Positions 36,056 to 44,943 of a stretch of 64,000 nucleotides of DNA are shown here, one piece after another. The first letter of the stretch is position 1. The number at the start of each line of letters is the position of its first letter. Source of the stretch: Cellulomonas telluris (lineage in GTDB: Bacteria > Actinomycetota > Actinomycetes > Actinomycetales > Cellulomonadaceae); the NCBI RefSeq assembly GCF_004886325.1, contig NZ_QXFN01000004.1:372001-436000 (forward strand), read 5' to 3'. A model generated the notes under the pieces. The model saw only the letters and a list, made by a program, of their open reading frames with translations, was not told where the DNA came from and made no database searches. The translations under genes were made by a program, and so were the position numbers.

Positions 36056-37485
36056 CCGGTGTCGACGGCCCCTCGCCCGACGTCGAGGGGCTGCACGCGT
36101 ACGCCGCCGAGCACCTGGACGACCTGGTCCAGCACGTCGTCGGCTGGGTGCGGCTGCGCTCCGTCGCCGGCATGCCCGAGCACCAGGCCGACCTGCAGCG
36201 GTCGGCGAACTGGCTCGCCGGTGTCCTGCGCGACACCGGCTTCCCCCGCGTCGAGCTGTGGGAGGTCGAGGACGGCGCACCCGCCGTGTACGCCGAGTGG
36301 TGCGAGGCCCCGGGTGCGCCGACCGTCCTGGTGTACAGCCACCACGACGTGCGTGCCGCGAAGGACGACTCCTGGGGCCAGGCCCCGCCGTTCGAGCCCG
36401 CCCTGCGCGACGGGCGCCTCTGGGGACGCGGCACGTCGGACGCCAAGGGACAGGTCCTGTGCCACGTCTGGGGCCTGCGGGCGCACCTGGCGGCCACCGG
36501 GCGCACCGCCCCCGCCGTGAACCTCAAGCTCCTCGTCGAGGGCGAGGAGGAGCAGGGCTCGCCGCACCTGGCGGCCCTGCTGCACGAGCACCCCGAGGCC
36601 ACGCGGGCCGACCTCGTCATGCTGTCCGACACCCTGCTGTGGCGGGCCGACGCGCCCGCGGTGTGCGTGGGGCTGCGCGGGCTGGTCACCGCGGACCTCG
36701 AGGTCGTCGGGCCCGGCCGCGACGTGCACAGCGGGGCGGTGTCCGGCGTCGCGCCGAACCCGGTCCACGCCGTGGCGCGGCTGGTCGCGGACCTGCACGA
36801 CGAGGACGGGCGCGTGACGCTCCCCGGGTTCTACGACGACGTGGTCGTCCCCTCGGACGCCGAGCGCGCGGCGCTGGCCGCCCTGCCGTGGAGCGAGGAG
36901 GACTGGCTCCAGCGGTCGGAGACGAACAGCATCGGGGGAGAGGCGGGCTGGACCCCGCTCGAGCGACTCTGGCTGCGGCCGGCGGCCGAGGTGCTCGTCA
37001 TGACCGCCGGCGACGTGCAGGGCCCGGCCCGCGGGGCGGTCCCGTCCGTCGCGACCGCGTCCTTGAGCATCCGCACGGTGCCCGACCAGCGCGTCGAGCG
37101 GGTGGCGGAGCAGCTGCGCACGTGGGTGGCCGACCGGCTCGGCGACGGCGTCGAGTACGAGCTGAGCGTGCCCGAGGAGAGCGGGCAGGAGCCCTACCGC
37201 ACGCCGGACGACGTGCCCGCCCTCGCGCTGCTGCGCGCCGCCATGGCCGACGGCTTCCGGGCCGACGAGGTGGGCACGATGCGCAACGCCGGCGGCTCAC
37301 CCGCCTCGCTGCTGCACGACACGACCGGCGCACCGGTCGTGTTCTTCGGGACCGGGCTGCCGGAGGACCACTGGCACGACAGCGACGAGAGCGTGCGGCT
37401 GGACCTGCTGCACGCGGGCACGGTGACGCTCGCGTCGTTCTGGCAGCGGCTGGCCGCGGCGCCGGCGGGCGCGGCCGACGCCTGA
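36052..37485 (+). CDS. M20-family dipeptidase/metallopeptidase
   Basis: 477 aa. Di-zinc motifs: TVLVYSHHDVRAAKDD (His and Asp), GRGTSDAKGQ (bridging Asp), LLVEGEEEQGSPHL (catalytic Glu pair), LSDTLLW, and final His near GLPEDHWHDSDE; the dimerisation domain is at about 205-340. M20 enzymes cut dipeptides, N-acyl amino acids or gamma-glutamyl amides. GTG at 36052 overlaps the stop of the YbdK-like gene, so ligase and hydrolase are coupled, which suggests that the peptidase acts on the ligase product or a related gamma-glutamyl compound. Confidence 0.9.
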   Translation: MTGVDGPSPDVEGLHAYAAEHLDDLVQHVVGWVRLRSVAGMPEHQADLQRSANWLAGVLRDTGFPRVELWEVEDGAPAVYAEWCEAPGAPTVLVYSHHDVRAAKDDSWGQAPPFEPALRDGRLWGRGTSDAKGQVLCHVWGLRAHLAATGRTAPAVNLKLLVEGEEEQGSPHLAALLHEHPEATRADLVMLSDTLLWRADAPAVCVGLRGLVTADLEVVGPGRDVHSGAVSGVAPNPVHAVARLVADLHDEDGRVTLPGFYDDVVVPSDAERAALAALPWSEEDWLQRSETNSIGGEAGWTPLERLWLRPAAEVLVMTAGDVQGPARGAVPSVATASLSIRTVPDQRVERVAEQLRTWVADRLGDGVEYELSVPEESGQEPYRTPDDVPALALLRAAMADGFRADEVGTMRNAGGSPASLLHDTTGAPVVFFGTGLPEDHWHDSDESVRLDLLHAGTVTLASFWQRLAAAPAGAADA

Positions 37486-37495
37486 CCTCGGCCGG

Positions 37496-37954
37496 TCAGC
37501 CGGCCGCGATCCGCGCCCACACGTGCTTGGTCGTGCGGGTCGCGTACCAGCCCACGTCCTGCGCGAGACGCCGCGCGATGAGGAGACCGAAGCCCCCGTC
37601 GCCCGGTGCGCGCGCGCCGGACATCACCGGTGCGCTCGCGGTGTCGTGGTCGGCGACGTCGAGCAGGTACGTCGTGCCGTCCGTGCGCAGCTCGACCACG
37701 GTGGGCGCACCGCCGTGCCGCAGCGCGTTCGTCGCGAGCTCCGACACGAGCAGCGTCACCTGGTCCGCGGTGCGCCGCGCGGCACGGTCGGGGGTGGCGT
37801 GGGCGGCCACGGCGTCCCGCACGGCGTGCCGCAGGCCGGCCAGCTCGGCGACCTCGTCGACCTGCCAGCGACCGAGCTGCCGCAGGCCGCGAGGAGGGCG
37901 CTTGGCGGGGAGCGCGCGGTCCCGCGCGGCCCGCCGGTCGCCCACGCGGCTCAT
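37496..37954 (-). CDS. Anti-sigma-type ATP-binding protein (HATPase_c, RsbW/SpoIIAB-like)
   Basis: 152 aa. The GHKL ATPase fold shows the N-box LLVSELATNALRHGG (about 70-84) and the G-box GDGGFGLLIARRLAQDVGW (about 118-136). Such proteins bind a sigma factor or phosphorylate an anti-sigma antagonist, and the SpoIIE-type phosphatase opposes them. ATG at 37954 overlaps the stop of the phosphatase gene as ATGA, so the two form a switch pair. Neither the antagonist (STAS) protein nor the sigma factor is next to it. Confidence 0.88.
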   Translation of the reverse strand: MSRVGDRRAARDRALPAKRPPRGLRQLGRWQVDEVAELAGLRHAVRDAVAAHATPDRAARRTADQVTLLVSELATNALRHGGAPTVVELRTDGTTYLLDVADHDTASAPVMSGARAPGDGGFGLLIARRLAQDVGWYATRTTKHVWARIAAG

Positions 37955-40173
37955 CGGGACCCTCCTGCCTCGGTGCGCGGCGCTCCGTCCGCCCGCGGCT
38001 CCACACCTGGGTCCGCCTCGGCGTCCGCGCGCAGGTCCTCGGGGAGACGTGCGGGGCCGGCCTCCGCGGGGCGCGGCGCGTCCTCCGGGTGCGCCCGGAC
38101 GGCGAGCAGCGCCACGTCGTCCTCGCTGCCCGACGCGAGCTCGGCGATGAGGCGGTCGCACAGCTCCTCCAGCGGCACGTCGGCGAGCCGCTCGGCGGCC
38201 GTGCGCAGGCGCTCCAGGCCGGCACCCAGGCGCTCGCCGCGCCGCTCGACGAGGCCGTCGGTGTACAGCAGGACGGTCGAACCGGGCGGCAGGACGACCG
38301 TGTGGTCGTGCCGCTCGGTGTGCGCGCGCAGTCCCAGCAGCAGGTCCGCAGGGCGGGTCAGCAGCTCGGCGTGCCCGTCGGGGTGCAGCAGCAGCGGGGG
38401 CAGGTGGCCGGCGTTCGACCACCGCAGCAGCCGCAGGCCACGGGCCGCGAGGTCCGCCGGCTGCTCCACCTTCGCCAGGATGCCGGTGCTGATCGCCCCG
38501 ACCGCGAGGTCCTGGATCGCCCAGTCCAGGGAGGAGAGGATCTGTGCCGGCGGCTGCACGACCGCGTGCGCGCCGCCGCGCAGCACGTTGCGCAGCTGGG
38601 CCATCGACACCGCGGCCCGCAGGTCGTGGCCGGTGACGTCGCCGATGACGAGGCACGTGCTGCCGTCGCGCACGAGGAACGCGTCGTACCAGTCGCCGCC
38701 GATCTGGGTCGCGGCCACCGCGGGCACGTACCGGGCCGCGAGGTGCAGGTGGTCCGGCTCCGGCAGCTCGGTGAGCAGGCTGCGCTGCAGCTCCTCGGCG
38801 AGGTCGCGGCGGGCCGCGTGCAGGTGCGCGTTGTCCAGCGCCAGCCCGATCTGGGCCATGACCTCGCGCAGCGCGGTGAGGTCGAGGTCGGTGAACTCGC
38901 CGCGTCCCGCCGTGCGGCCCAGCGTCAGCAGGCCCCGGGTGTGCCCGCGCCCGCGCAGCGGCATGACGACGAGCGCCTCGGGGCCCAGCCGGGTCAGCAG
39001 CTCGTGCGCCGGCCCGTCCTGCACGAGGTCGCCCGGGCCCGGCAGACCGGTGCGCAGGGCGTGCGTGCCGCCGGCGACGACCTGCGCGACCAGCGACGTC
39101 CGCGTCAGGGCGGCCACCCGCACGGCGCGGTAGCGGTCGAGGACCGGCTGCAGCCACGGGTCGGCGTGCAGGGCGGCGACGTCCCGCAGGCGCGACTGCC
39201 ACCCGCCGTGGCCCTCGTCGAGCAGGCTCGCGATCGCGAAGTCCGCGACGGCCGGCACGAGGTGGGGGAGCACGGCCTCGAGCGCCCGGACGGGGTCGAG
39301 GATCTCGACGAGCTCGGTCGCCACCGCCGCGAGCAGCTCCGAGCGCTCCCGCGCCTGCTGAGCGGCGTCCAGCGCGCGGCGCCGCTCGGTGACGTCGGTG
39401 AAGTAGACCGCCACGCCCCCGCGCTCCGCGACGGCGCGGACCTCGTACCACCCGTCCAGCGGCGCCGGGTAGTACGCGTCGAAGACGGCCGGCTCGCCGG
39501 TCGCCGCCACGGCCCGGTAGCTGTCCTCGAAGCGGGTGCCGACGGCCGCGGGGAACAGCTCCCACACGACCCCGCCCAGCAGCCGCTCCCGGGGGCTGCC
39601 GAGGATCCGCTCGGCCTCGGCGTTGACGTAGCCGAAGCGCCACTGCGGGTCGAGCCAGTAGTAGCCGACCGTCATGTCCTCGAGGACGCGGTGGACGCGC
39701 TCCTCCCCGGCGCGCAGCGCGGTGGTGTCGGTGGCGACCCCGACGACCTCGACCGCGGCGCCGCGCGGTCCCGGCAGCGCGCGACCGCGCGCGGTGAGCC
39801 AGCGCCGGGTGCCGTCGGGCCGCAGCACGCGGAACTCGGCCTCGTAGAGCCCGCAGGTCGCGATCGCCTCGTCGAGCGCGCGCAGGACGGGGGCGACGTC
39901 CTCGGCGTGCAGCCGAGCGGAGAACGCGTCGATGGTGCCGCCGAACGTCGACGCGTCGTACCCGAACGCGTCCAGCAGCGCGTCGTCCCACTCCAGGGCG
40001 CCGCTGCGCAGGTCCCACCGGAAGGTGCCGAGACCGGCGGCGCGCACCGCGGACTCCAGGAGCGCCTGCCGGTCGTCCGGGTCCCCGCTCGCACGGGGCG
40101 GCTGCGCGTGCCCCGGCCCGTCCGCCCGCGACGTGGCCGCGCCTTCGCGGTCGTCGGCCAGCGGGTCCTGCAT
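37951..40173 (-). CDS. PAS-PAS-GAF-SpoIIE serine phosphatase, copy 1
   Basis: 740 aa cytosolic sensor. PAS domains at about 40-155 (GTFRWDLRSGALEWDDALL) and 160-275 (YYWLDPQWRFGYVNAEAERI), a GAF-like domain at about 285-450, and a PPM/SpoIIE phosphatase at about 470-690 with metal-binding GGDWYDAF, GDVTGHD, TDGLVERRGE and GSEDDVALLAV. The output should dephosphorylate a STAS anti-sigma antagonist and so start a stress response. ATG at 40173 follows GGAGGA. It is coupled to the HATPase gene downstream. It is closely similar along its whole length to the protein at 44944-47103, so a duplication is clear. The PAS ligand is unknown. Confidence 0.93.
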   Translation of the reverse strand: MQDPLADDREGAATSRADGPGHAQPPRASGDPDDRQALLESAVRAAGLGTFRWDLRSGALEWDDALLDAFGYDASTFGGTIDAFSARLHAEDVAPVLRALDEAIATCGLYEAEFRVLRPDGTRRWLTARGRALPGPRGAAVEVVGVATDTTALRAGEERVHRVLEDMTVGYYWLDPQWRFGYVNAEAERILGSPRERLLGGVVWELFPAAVGTRFEDSYRAVAATGEPAVFDAYYPAPLDGWYEVRAVAERGGVAVYFTDVTERRRALDAAQQARERSELLAAVATELVEILDPVRALEAVLPHLVPAVADFAIASLLDEGHGGWQSRLRDVAALHADPWLQPVLDRYRAVRVAALTRTSLVAQVVAGGTHALRTGLPGPGDLVQDGPAHELLTRLGPEALVVMPLRGRGHTRGLLTLGRTAGRGEFTDLDLTALREVMAQIGLALDNAHLHAARRDLAEELQRSLLTELPEPDHLHLAARYVPAVAATQIGGDWYDAFLVRDGSTCLVIGDVTGHDLRAAVSMAQLRNVLRGGAHAVVQPPAQILSSLDWAIQDLAVGAISTGILAKVEQPADLAARGLRLLRWSNAGHLPPLLLHPDGHAELLTRPADLLLGLRAHTERHDHTVVLPPGSTVLLYTDGLVERRGERLGAGLERLRTAAERLADVPLEELCDRLIAELASGSEDDVALLAVRAHPEDAPRPAEAGPARLPEDLRADAEADPGVEPRADGAPRTEAGGSR

Positions 40174-40429
40174 CTGCGTGCCTCCTCCACCGGGCGTCGG
40201 CCGCGGTGACGCCGTCCGACGTCGCGCGGGGTGCGCCCCGGTGCCGTCGCGCCCCGGGGCCGCCGCACATCATCCCCCGTCCAGGACCCCGCGCGCGCAC
40301 CCGGGCGGGTGGAAGCACCCCGGCGCGCCGCGCACCGGCTGCGGCCACCCGGGCCGGCGTGCCGGGTGGCGCGGTGCGTGCCGCGGGCGTAGAGAGGGAG
40401 GACCCGCCCCCGGAGAGAGGGTCGCTGCG

Positions 40430-42814
40430 ATGGAGCAGACCGCCCGACGTCCCGTACGACGCGCCGTGACGGCGGCCGCCGCCCTCGCCCTGCTCGCCGC
40501 CGTGGCGGCCGGACCGCCGGCCACGGCCGCCCCCGACGCACGCGGCGGCCACGGCCCCGGGGACGGGCGCGCGACGTACGTCAACCCGGTGGGCGCGGGC
40601 GCGGCGGACACGTTCGCCGACCCGGCGGTGGTGCGCGGCCAGGACGGCTGGTGGTACGCGTACGGCACCACGGACCCGCTGCGGGAGGGCGAGGGGACCC
40701 GGCACCTGCTGCCCGTGTCGCGCTCGCGCGACCTCGTCACCTGGGAGCACGTCGGCGACGCGTTCACCGAGCGGACCCTGCCGTCGTGGGCGGACACCGA
40801 CCCCGCCCGCCGCGCCGCGCTGTGGGCGCCCGACATCCGCTACGTCGACGGCGAGTACCGGCTCTACTACGTCGTCACCCAGACCACCTTCACCCCCGGG
40901 GCGAACGACAGCGCGATCGGCGTCGCCACGGCCCCGACGCCCACGGGCCCGTGGACCGACGCCGGCGCGCCCGTCGTGGGGCCGCGGCCGGGGTCCGGCG
41001 GGCCGGACGACTTCCTGTGGACCTACGACCCGCACCACGTCGTGGGCCCGGACGGGCGGCAGCACCTGTTCTACGGCTCGTACTACGGCGGCATCTGGCT
41101 CACCGAGCTCGACGCGACCGGTACGGAGGCCGTCGGGGAGCCCGTGCAGGTGACCGTCGACAACAAGTACGAGGGCGCCTACGTGCTGCAGCGCGACGGG
41201 CACTGGTACCTGTTCGCCTCCTCCGCGAACTGCTGCGCCGGCCCCACGACGGGGTACTCGGTGCACGTCGGCCGGGCGGACGCGCCCACCGGTCCGTACC
41301 TCGACCGCGACGGCGTCCCGCTCCTGGCCTCGCGCGCCGGCGGCACGCCCGTCCTCGTGCAGAACGGGAACCGCTGGGTGGGCGCCGGCCACAACGCCGT
41401 CGTCACGGACCTGGCGGGCCAGGACTGGGTCGTGTACCACGCCATCGACCGCGCGGACCCGTACCTCGACGGCACGGAGGGCGTGAACGAGCGGCCCATG
41501 CTGATCGACCGTCTCGACTGGGTCGACGGCTGGCCGGTCGTGCGGGGTGGCGCCGGGCCGTCGGACGACCGCCAGGCGGGGCCCGTCGGCACCGCCCGCA
41601 CCGTCACCGGCTTCGAGCGGGGCACCCGGCCGTGGCGGGGCGAGGCGTGGCGCACGGCCCCGGACGACCCGCAGGGCGGGCCGCACGCGGTCGCGCGCCG
41701 TCCCGGCACCCTCGTCACCCACCGGGCGCTGCCCGGTCCCGTGCGGGTCGAGGCCGACGTGCGGCTCGAGGGACGCGCCGTCGGCGGCGTCGTCGCCGGC
41801 GTCGCGGCCGGCGGGCGGAAGGACGGACGCCACGACGCCCTCCACGCCGAGCTCGACCAGGGGCGCGGGCACGGGCGCGCGCCCGCCGTCACCGCCGTCG
41901 TCGACCCGGGAGCGGGCGTCCTGCGCCTGCGCTCCGGCGACCGCGAGGCGACGGCACCGCTGCCTCCCGGTCCCGACTGGTCGACCTGGCACGCGCTCGC
42001 GCTGGAGGTCGACGGACGCAGGGCCCGCGCCGAGCTGAGCCACGCGCGCCTCGGGGACCCGCTCGCCGAGGCGGCGCTGGACCTCCCGCACGCGGTGCGT
42101 GCCGGGGCCGCCGGTGCGGTCGCGCTGACGCCCGGCGTCCGCGTCGACGACCTCAGCGCGGTGCGGCTCGCCGCGCCGCCGCGCCCCCCGCAGCGCGTGC
42201 CGGAGCCCGGTGCGCTCGTCGAGGACGTGACCTTCGAGGACGGCACGGGGCCGGGCTGGACCGCGGTGCGCGCGCCGCAGGTGACCGTCGAGGACGGCGA
42301 CCTGGTGTGGCCGGTCGAGCAGGCCGACCTGGTCGGCCCCGGCGGCACCGCGGGGCTGCTGCTGCGCGACGTGCCCGACGGCGACTGGACGGCCGAGACC
42401 GTGGTCCGGGTCGACCTCGGCGCCGACACCGTGCGGAACTACCAGCAGGCGGGGCTCGTCGTGCACGCCGACGACGACCTGTTCGCCCGGCTCTCGCACG
42501 TGGCGATCTGGAACACCCGCCAGACCGAGTTCGGCCACGAGACGCCGTACGCGGGACGCACGTCCTACGGCGGCACCATCGTCGGCCCGCCGGGCGACCG
42601 CACGTGGCTGCGGCTCGTGCACCGCACGGACGACGCGGGGGAGCACGAGGTGCGCGCGCTGACCAGCACCGACGGCACGCGATGGGCGGTCGGCGGCGTC
42701 TGGACGTTCCCGCCGGGCACGGCCCTGCGCGTCGGGCTCGCCGCGCACGGCTGGAACGGCACGGACCCGCGCGCCGTGGCCCGGTTCGAGCACCTGCGCC
42801 TCTGGCGGGACTGA
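40430..42814 (+). CDS. Secreted GH43-family arabinan-active enzyme with C-terminal beta-sandwich domains
   Basis: 794 aa. Signal peptide at about 1-34 (RRAVTAAAALALLAAVAAG, then ATAAPD). The five-blade GH43 propeller spans about 48-365; likely catalytic residues are base D64 (DTFADPAVV), modulator D200 (LWTYDPHH) and acid E248 (NKYEGAYV). Then come a beta-sandwich at about 390-570 and a DUF1349-like concanavalin-type domain at about 590-794 (YQQAGLVVHADDDLFARLSH, then LTSTDGTRWAVGG). GH43 enzymes cut alpha-L-arabinofuranosyl or xylosyl bonds; arabinan is favoured because of the arabinofuranoside genes nearby. ATG at 40430 follows GGAGAGAGGG. The 256-bp gap before it holds only promoter-sized sequence. 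Confidence 0.88.
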   Translation: MEQTARRPVRRAVTAAAALALLAAVAAGPPATAAPDARGGHGPGDGRATYVNPVGAGAADTFADPAVVRGQDGWWYAYGTTDPLREGEGTRHLLPVSRSRDLVTWEHVGDAFTERTLPSWADTDPARRAALWAPDIRYVDGEYRLYYVVTQTTFTPGANDSAIGVATAPTPTGPWTDAGAPVVGPRPGSGGPDDFLWTYDPHHVVGPDGRQHLFYGSYYGGIWLTELDATGTEAVGEPVQVTVDNKYEGAYVLQRDGHWYLFASSANCCAGPTTGYSVHVGRADAPTGPYLDRDGVPLLASRAGGTPVLVQNGNRWVGAGHNAVVTDLAGQDWVVYHAIDRADPYLDGTEGVNERPMLIDRLDWVDGWPVVRGGAGPSDDRQAGPVGTARTVTGFERGTRPWRGEAWRTAPDDPQGGPHAVARRPGTLVTHRALPGPVRVEADVRLEGRAVGGVVAGVAAGGRKDGRHDALHAELDQGRGHGRAPAVTAVVDPGAGVLRLRSGDREATAPLPPGPDWSTWHALALEVDGRRARAELSHARLGDPLAEAALDLPHAVRAGAAGAVALTPGVRVDDLSAVRLAAPPRPPQRVPEPGALVEDVTFEDGTGPGWTAVRAPQVTVEDGDLVWPVEQADLVGPGGTAGLLLRDVPDGDWTAETVVRVDLGADTVRNYQQAGLVVHADDDLFARLSHVAIWNTRQTEFGHETPYAGRTSYGGTIVGPPGDRTWLRLVHRTDDAGEHEVRALTSTDGTRWAVGGVWTFPPGTALRVGLAAHGWNGTDPRAVARFEHLRLWRD

Positions 42815-42888
42815 CGGAGCGCCCCCGTCCCCACCTGCGGCGACACGGTGCGCCCCGGCCCCGACGTGCCGTCCGGCCCGCGGTCGCC

Positions 42889-42894
42889 TAGCGT
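42889..42894 (+). promoter_or_regulatory. -10 box TAGCGT of kinase gene (leaderless)
   Basis: TAGCGT ends 7 nt before the ATG at 42902; no Shine-Dalgarno precedes the start. Confidence 0.5.
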
Positions 42895-42901
42895 CGTGGG
42901 C

Positions 42902-44323
42902 ATGTTGGACGGTGCGTCAGGACGAGCGCGCACGTCGTGGACCGACGGCGTGCCCGCGCAGGGCGGACCCGTCCTCCTCGGTGACCGGTACCTGCTCGAG
43001 GACGTCATCGGGCGCGGCGGCTCCGGCGTCGTGCACCGGGCGCGCGACCAGGTCCTGGGCCGTGAGGTCGCCGTCAAGGTGCTCCCGGCCGTCGCGGGCG
43101 ACAGCGACGAGCTGCGCCGTCACGAGGCCGAGATCGGCGTGCTCGCGCGCCTGCGGCACCCCGGGCTCGTCCGGCTGTTCGACGCGGACTCCGTGCCCCT
43201 CGAGGGCGGCCTCGTCCAGGCGTACCTCGTCATGGAGATCGTCCGCGGGCCCAGCCTCGGCGACCGGCTCCGGCAGGGACCGCTGACGGTGCGGCAGACC
43301 GCCGCCGTCGGCCGGGTGACCGCCGAGGCCCTCGGCGTCGTGCACGGCCAGGGCGTCGTGCACCGCGACGTGAAGCCGGGCAACGTGCTGCTCGTCGACG
43401 ACACGTGCCTGGACACCGAGCCCGACGACGTCCACGAGTGGCGCCCCGCGCGCCTCGTCGACTTCGGCATCGCCCGGCTCGCCGCGGCGACGCGGCTCAC
43501 CATGACGGGGACCGTGCTGGGCACCGTCGCGTACCTCAGCCCCGAGCAGGCGGTGGGCGGCGAGGTCGGTCCCGCCTCCGACGTGTACGCGCTGGGGCTC
43601 GTCCTGCTCGAGGCGGTCACCGGGCGGCGCGCGTTCAGCGGCACGACGGCCGAGGTCGCCGCCGCGCGGCTGACGCGCGACCCGGACGTGCCGGAGGACC
43701 TGGACCCGGGGCTGGCCGCCCTGCTCACCGCCATGACGCGGCGGCGTCCGGAGGACCGGCCCACGGCGCAGGAGGCCGCCCGGGCCCTCACCGACGTCGT
43801 CGACGGCGTGCCCTGGCAGGAGCCGACGCGCGCGTTCCCCGTGGCCGTCCCGCGCGGCGCCGCCGACCCGGACGACGACGAGGAACCGACCGTCGCCGCG
43901 CCGGTCGTCGTCCCCGGCGCCGCCGCGACGCCGGCCGAGCAGCGTGCCGCGGAGGCGCTGCTGGAGGACGGGCTCGCCGCACCGGACCCGGACCACGGCG
44001 CGCCCGTGCCCACCGTGCCCGTCCCCTCGACCGCGGCCGCCGACGCGCCCGCCGAGGCCGCCGTCCCCGACCGCGCGAGGCCCGCGGACGGTCCGCCGCG
44101 GGGGACCGGCGACAGGCCGGCCCCGACGGGCCCCGGACGGACGAGCCGTCGTCGCCGGGGTGCCGCCGTCGCGGTCGCGGCCGTGCTCCTGGCGGGGGGT
44201 ACCACCGCCGCCGTCGCCGCGACGCGCTCGGCGGAGCAGCCTCCCGCGGCACCGACGTACCCCGCCGTCGACGGTGCGCTCGGCGACGCCCTGGAGCGCC
44301 TGCAGCGGAGCGTGGGACCGTGA
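42902..44323 (+). CDS. Membrane-anchored Ser/Thr protein kinase (Hanks type)
   Basis: 473 aa. Kinase domain at about 27-300: Gly loop IGRGGSGVVHRAR, VAVKV Lys K59, catalytic HRDVKPGN (D156), DFG at D187, GTVAYLSPEQ activation-loop end. A long acidic, Pro/Ala-rich linker (about 315-415) precedes an Arg-rich stop and one membrane helix (about 422-442, AAVAVAAVLLAGGTTAAVAA), leaving a 30-residue external tail without PASTA repeats. The stop overlaps the next gene (GTGA), a coiled-coil lipoprotein, so the two likely act together at the envelope. Confidence 0.93.
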   Translation: MLDGASGRARTSWTDGVPAQGGPVLLGDRYLLEDVIGRGGSGVVHRARDQVLGREVAVKVLPAVAGDSDELRRHEAEIGVLARLRHPGLVRLFDADSVPLEGGLVQAYLVMEIVRGPSLGDRLRQGPLTVRQTAAVGRVTAEALGVVHGQGVVHRDVKPGNVLLVDDTCLDTEPDDVHEWRPARLVDFGIARLAAATRLTMTGTVLGTVAYLSPEQAVGGEVGPASDVYALGLVLLEAVTGRRAFSGTTAEVAAARLTRDPDVPEDLDPGLAALLTAMTRRRPEDRPTAQEAARALTDVVDGVPWQEPTRAFPVAVPRGAADPDDDEEPTVAAPVVVPGAAATPAEQRAAEALLEDGLAAPDPDHGAPVPTVPVPSTAAADAPAEAAVPDRARPADGPPRGTGDRPAPTGPGRTSRRRRGAAVAVAAVLLAGGTTAAVAATRSAEQPPAAPTYPAVDGALGDALERLQRSVGP

Positions 44324-44940
44324 CGCGCGCTCGTCGGCACGCACGGGTCCGCACGGCCGTCGCCGCGCTGGCCGTCTCGGTCGTCCTCGCCGGGTGCGGC
44401 GGGCCCGACCTGGACGCGCAGCGCGCGCGCCTGCTGCAGGACGACGTCCTGGCGGTCACGCAGGCCGCCTCCGAGGGGCGCCTCGACGCGGCGTCCGTGC
44501 TGCTCGAGCACCTGCGCGCCGAGGTCGAGGACGCGCGCAGCGCCGGTGACCTCTCCGCCGCCCGGCACACCGAGGTGACGGCCGCGCTCGACGGCGTCGC
44601 CGCCGAGCTCGCGGCCGGGCTGGCCGCGCAGGCGGCCGCGGCCGAGGCGGAGGCCGCTGCCGCGCGGGACGCGGCGGTCGCCGCCGCGGTCGCCGAGGCG
44701 GAGGCGCGCGCGGTGGAGGAGGCGCGCGCCGCCGAGGAGGCGCGCGCGGCCGAGCGTGCCCGTGCGGCCGAGGAGGCGCAGCGGCGCCAGACCTCGGTCC
44801 CGCCGGCCGACGACGAGGCGGAGGAGAGGGCCGAGATCCGCGAGGAGGCGGCGGAGAAGGTGCGGGAGGCTGCCGAGAAGGCCGCCGAGCGGGCGCGCAA
44901 GGCGCTGGAGGAGCGCGGCAAGGGCAAGGGCGACGACTGA
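44320..44940 (+). CDS. Ala/Glu-rich coiled-coil lipoprotein
   Basis: 206 aa. Arg-rich start, hydrophobic segment and lipobox LAGC at about 22-25. Residues 27-100 are helical (LDAQRARLLQDDVLAVTQAA), and from about 105 the protein is almost pure Ala/Glu/Arg coiled coil, ending in the basic tail EERGKGKGDD. It is probably an extracellular rod anchored by lipid. GTG at 44320 overlaps the kinase stop, so it may sense or scaffold for the kinase's short external tail. No known family is recognised. It ends 3 nt from the convergent phosphatase gene. Confidence 0.85.
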   Translation: MTRARRHARVRTAVAALAVSVVLAGCGGPDLDAQRARLLQDDVLAVTQAASEGRLDAASVLLEHLRAEVEDARSAGDLSAARHTEVTAALDGVAAELAAGLAAQAAAAEAEAAAARDAAVAAAVAEAEARAVEEARAAEEARAAERARAAEEAQRRQTSVPPADDEAEERAEIREEAAEKVREAAEKAAERARKALEERGKGKGDD

Positions 44941-44943
44941 GCG

